From JAGOUU01 sp964387745 (GTDB taxonomy: Bacteria > Pseudomonadota > Gammaproteobacteria > JAGOUU01), in assembly GCA_964387745.1 (NCBI GenBank), contig CAYLXL010000003.1, positions 1 to 64,000 of the forward strand: DNA of 64,000 nucleotides, written 5' to 3'. A model generated the notes under the pieces. That model saw only the letters and a program-made list of their open reading frames with translations, had not been told where the DNA came from and did not search any database. How positions within the stretch are numbered: the first letter of the stretch is position 1; each line of letters starts with the position of its first letter. Both the position numbers and the translations under genes were made by a program. Of this stretch, positions 62,152 through 64,000 are shown one piece after another.

Positions 62152-64000
62152 ATGACAAAAAGCCTCGTAATTGTAGAATCACCTGCAAAAGCAAAAACTA
62201 TAAAAAAATATTTAGGCAAAGGCTTTGAAGTTTTAGCTTCATATGGCCATGTACGTGATCTTATTCCCAAGGAAGGAGCAGTAGATCCAAACAATGATTT
62301 TGCCATGAGTTACCAGTTGATTGAAAAAAATACTAAGCATGTTGATAATATAATCAAAGCACTAAAAGATGCTGATAATCTTTATCTGGCAACAGATCCT
62401 GATAGAGAAGGTGAGGCAATTTCTTGGCATTTGCAAGAAATTATAAAATCAAAAAAGAATCTTAAAAATAAAAATATTAAACGCGTAGTCTTCCACGAGA
62501 TCACAAAAAAAGCAGTTAATGATGCGATTGCCAGTCCTCGTGATATCTTAATGCCGCTAGTTAATGCCCAGCAGGCAAGACGTTCCCTTGATTATTTAGT
62601 AGGGTTTAATTTATCACCTTTATTATGGCGCAAAATTAGAAGGGGTTTGTCTGCAGGTCGCGTGCAGAGTCCAGCTTTAAGATTAATAGTTGAGCGTGAA
62701 CTAGAAATAGAAAAGTTTATCCAGCAAGAATACTGGAGTATTAGCGCAGAATGTTATGATAAAGATCATCCTGAAAAAATTTATCATGCCAAGCTGATAA
62801 AGTTTAATAGTGAAAAGCTTGAGCAGTTTAGTATTATTAACGAGAAAGATGCCCTAGATGCTGTTAATAAATTAACCAAGCTTGCTAAAAATAATTTAAA
62901 AGTTTTAAAAGTTGATAAAAAGCAACGTAAGCGTAATCCTGCACCACCATTTACTACATCTACATTACAACAAGAAGCGGCTAGAAAGTTAGGGTTTGGT
63001 GCCCAGAAAACTATGCGGGTTGCACAACAATTATATGAAGGTATTGAGATTAGTGAAGGTACAACGGGTCTTATTACGTATATGCGTACCGACTCGGTAA
63101 CTCTAGCAGCAGATGCTATTGCAGAAATCAGAAGCTGTATTGTTGAGCATTATGGCGCTAACAATTGTCCTGATGAACCAAGATATTTCAAGAATAAGTC
63201 TAAGAACGCCCAAGAAGCGCATGAAGCGATCAGACCAACAGCTTGCTTGCGCTCGCCAAAAGATATCCGTGCTTATTTATCTAATGAACAATTTAGATTA
63301 TACGAGCTTATTTGGAAGCGAACCATGGCATGTCAAATGATCAATGCTGTTGTTGATACTGTAGGCGTAGATTTAGAATGTGGTAATACAGATAATTTAT
63401 TTAAAGCCAATGGTTCTACTATTATTGTCCCTGGTTTCTTGTCTGTCTATCAAGAAGGTAAAGATGATCAGAATAGTGATGATGCAGATGGTCGCTTTTT
63501 ACCTGTATTGCAAGAAGGTGACTTGGTGCCCTTTAATGCAATTATTCCTAAGCAGCACTTCACAGAGCCACCACCAAGATACGGCGAAGCAAGTTTAATT
63601 AAAACACTGGAAGAGCACGGCATTGGACGACCATCGACGTATGCAAGTATTATTTCAACTTTGCAGAATCGGGAGTATGTTATTTTAGAAAATAAAAGAT
63701 TTCATCCAACGGATGTAGGCCGTGTAGTCAATAAGTTTTTAACTTCATACTTTGGTACTTATGTTGATTATGAATTCACAGCCCATCTAGAAGATGAATT
63801 AGATGCAATAGCACGCGGTGAAATAGAATGGGTGCCTATTTTACGTAAGTTTTGGGATCCGTTTAAAAAATTAACAGTGGAGATCAATGACACCGTTAAG
63901 CGTAGTGATGTTACCCAAGAAAAAATTGAAGAAAATTGTCCAAAGTGCAATAACACTCTATCGATCCGTTTGGGTCGTAGTGGGCGATTTATTGGCTGTG
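62152..64000 (+). CDS. topA: DNA topoisomerase I, partial (C-terminus off window)
   Basis: About 616 residues present, open to the window end. Type IA topoisomerase that relaxes negative supercoils. TOPRIM: LVIVESPAKAKTIKKYLG and DPDREGEAISWHL. The active tyrosine is in GLITYMRTDS; RAHE-type QEAHEAIRPT and the HGIGRPSTYA motif follow. The last residues ENCPKCNNTL begin the first C-terminal zinc ribbon. ATG at 62152. Confidence 0.97.
   Translation, partial: MTKSLVIVESPAKAKTIKKYLGKGFEVLASYGHVRDLIPKEGAVDPNNDFAMSYQLIEKNTKHVDNIIKALKDADNLYLATDPDREGEAISWHLQEIIKSKKNLKNKNIKRVVFHEITKKAVNDAIASPRDILMPLVNAQQARRSLDYLVGFNLSPLLWRKIRRGLSAGRVQSPALRLIVERELEIEKFIQQEYWSISAECYDKDHPEKIYHAKLIKFNSEKLEQFSIINEKDALDAVNKLTKLAKNNLKVLKVDKKQRKRNPAPPFTTSTLQQEAARKLGFGAQKTMRVAQQLYEGIEISEGTTGLITYMRTDSVTLAADAIAEIRSCIVEHYGANNCPDEPRYFKNKSKNAQEAHEAIRPTACLRSPKDIRAYLSNEQFRLYELIWKRTMACQMINAVVDTVGVDLECGNTDNLFKANGSTIIVPGFLSVYQEGKDDQNSDDADGRFLPVLQEGDLVPFNAIIPKQHFTEPPPRYGEASLIKTLEEHGIGRPSTYASIISTLQNREYVILENKRFHPTDVGRVVNKFLTSYFGTYVDYEFTAHLEDELDAIARGEIEWVPILRKFWDPFKKLTVEINDTVKRSDVTQEKIEENCPKCNNTLSIRLGRSGRFIGC

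Noticed and set aside
1..64000. CRISPR array, insertion sequence with transposase, rRNA operon or prophage
   Set aside because: No regularly spaced repeat-spacer series, transposase, integrase, rRNA or phage structural gene was seen.

Overview
The window is an AT-rich gammaproteobacterial chromosome segment centred on the replication origin. Gene content and order (dnaA-dnaN-recF-gyrB; rpmH-rnpA-yidD-yidC-mnmE-mnmG-rsmG-parA-parB-atp-glmU-glmS; rsmD-M16-M16-ftsY-ftsE-ftsX-rpoH; polA next to a type II homoserine kinase) match Pseudomonas/Legionella-type gammaproteobacteria. The low GC, the palindromic insertions, a secreted lectin and large unrecognised helical or membrane proteins suggest a host-associated, possibly intracellular lineage such as Legionellales/Coxiellaceae. 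That placement is inference from gene order and composition, not from a search. Two 10-N assembly gaps (16298-16307 and 55125-55134) lie inside genes, so this is a draft scaffold.

Layout. 1-850: a truncated AAA ATPase/DUF4143 gene behind two tandem 32-bp palindromes. 1037-7516: the replication operon dnaA-dnaN-recF-gyrB on the minus strand, with two parS sites inside recF. 7517-8373: gene-free, AT-rich probable oriC with DnaA boxes; gene orientation switches here. 8374-11595: a 1073-residue helical-repeat protein of unknown function. 11872-20441: rpmH-rnpA-yidD-yidC-mnmE-mnmG-rsmG-parA-parB; rsmG carries an in-frame palindromic element. 20555-31113: complete F1Fo ATP synthase operon followed by glmU-glmS (amino sugar supply for the envelope). 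31238-37989: cytochrome c5, an unknown membrane protein, a secreted GDPD, a YbiT-like ABC-F protein, tRNA-Arg(CCG), a secreted M28 aminopeptidase and a DsbA-like protein. 38025-38256: a long hairpin repeat. 38340-44805: cytochrome c4, engB, a secreted bulb-type lectin, polA with a damaged proofreading site, and homoserine kinase. 44911-53731: glycine-zipper lipoprotein, rsmD, two M16 peptidases, ftsY-ftsE-ftsX, an S24-type repressor, an orphan small gene and rpoH. 53760-56350: accessory patch with a second AAA/DUF4143 gene and its palindrome. 56617-64000: typA, a proline iminopeptidase homologue lacking its nucleophile, a TsaP-like protein, dprA and the start of topA.

How the parts work together. 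ParA/ParB with the recF parS sites should segregate the origin. RnpA/YidD/YidC/MnmE/MnmG/RsmG form the usual origin-proximal RNA and membrane insertion cluster. FtsY/FtsE/FtsX/RpoH link targeting, division and heat shock. The most unusual signals are: (1) related palindromes immediately upstream of both AAA/DUF4143 genes; (2) a palindromic element translated inside RsmG with a relative at 44831-44900; (3) exact or near-exact short tandem triplications in many unrelated spacers; (4) catalytic-residue losses in PolI and proline iminopeptidase; (5) an orphan minus-strand terminator at 58478-58503 suggesting an unannotated small RNA.
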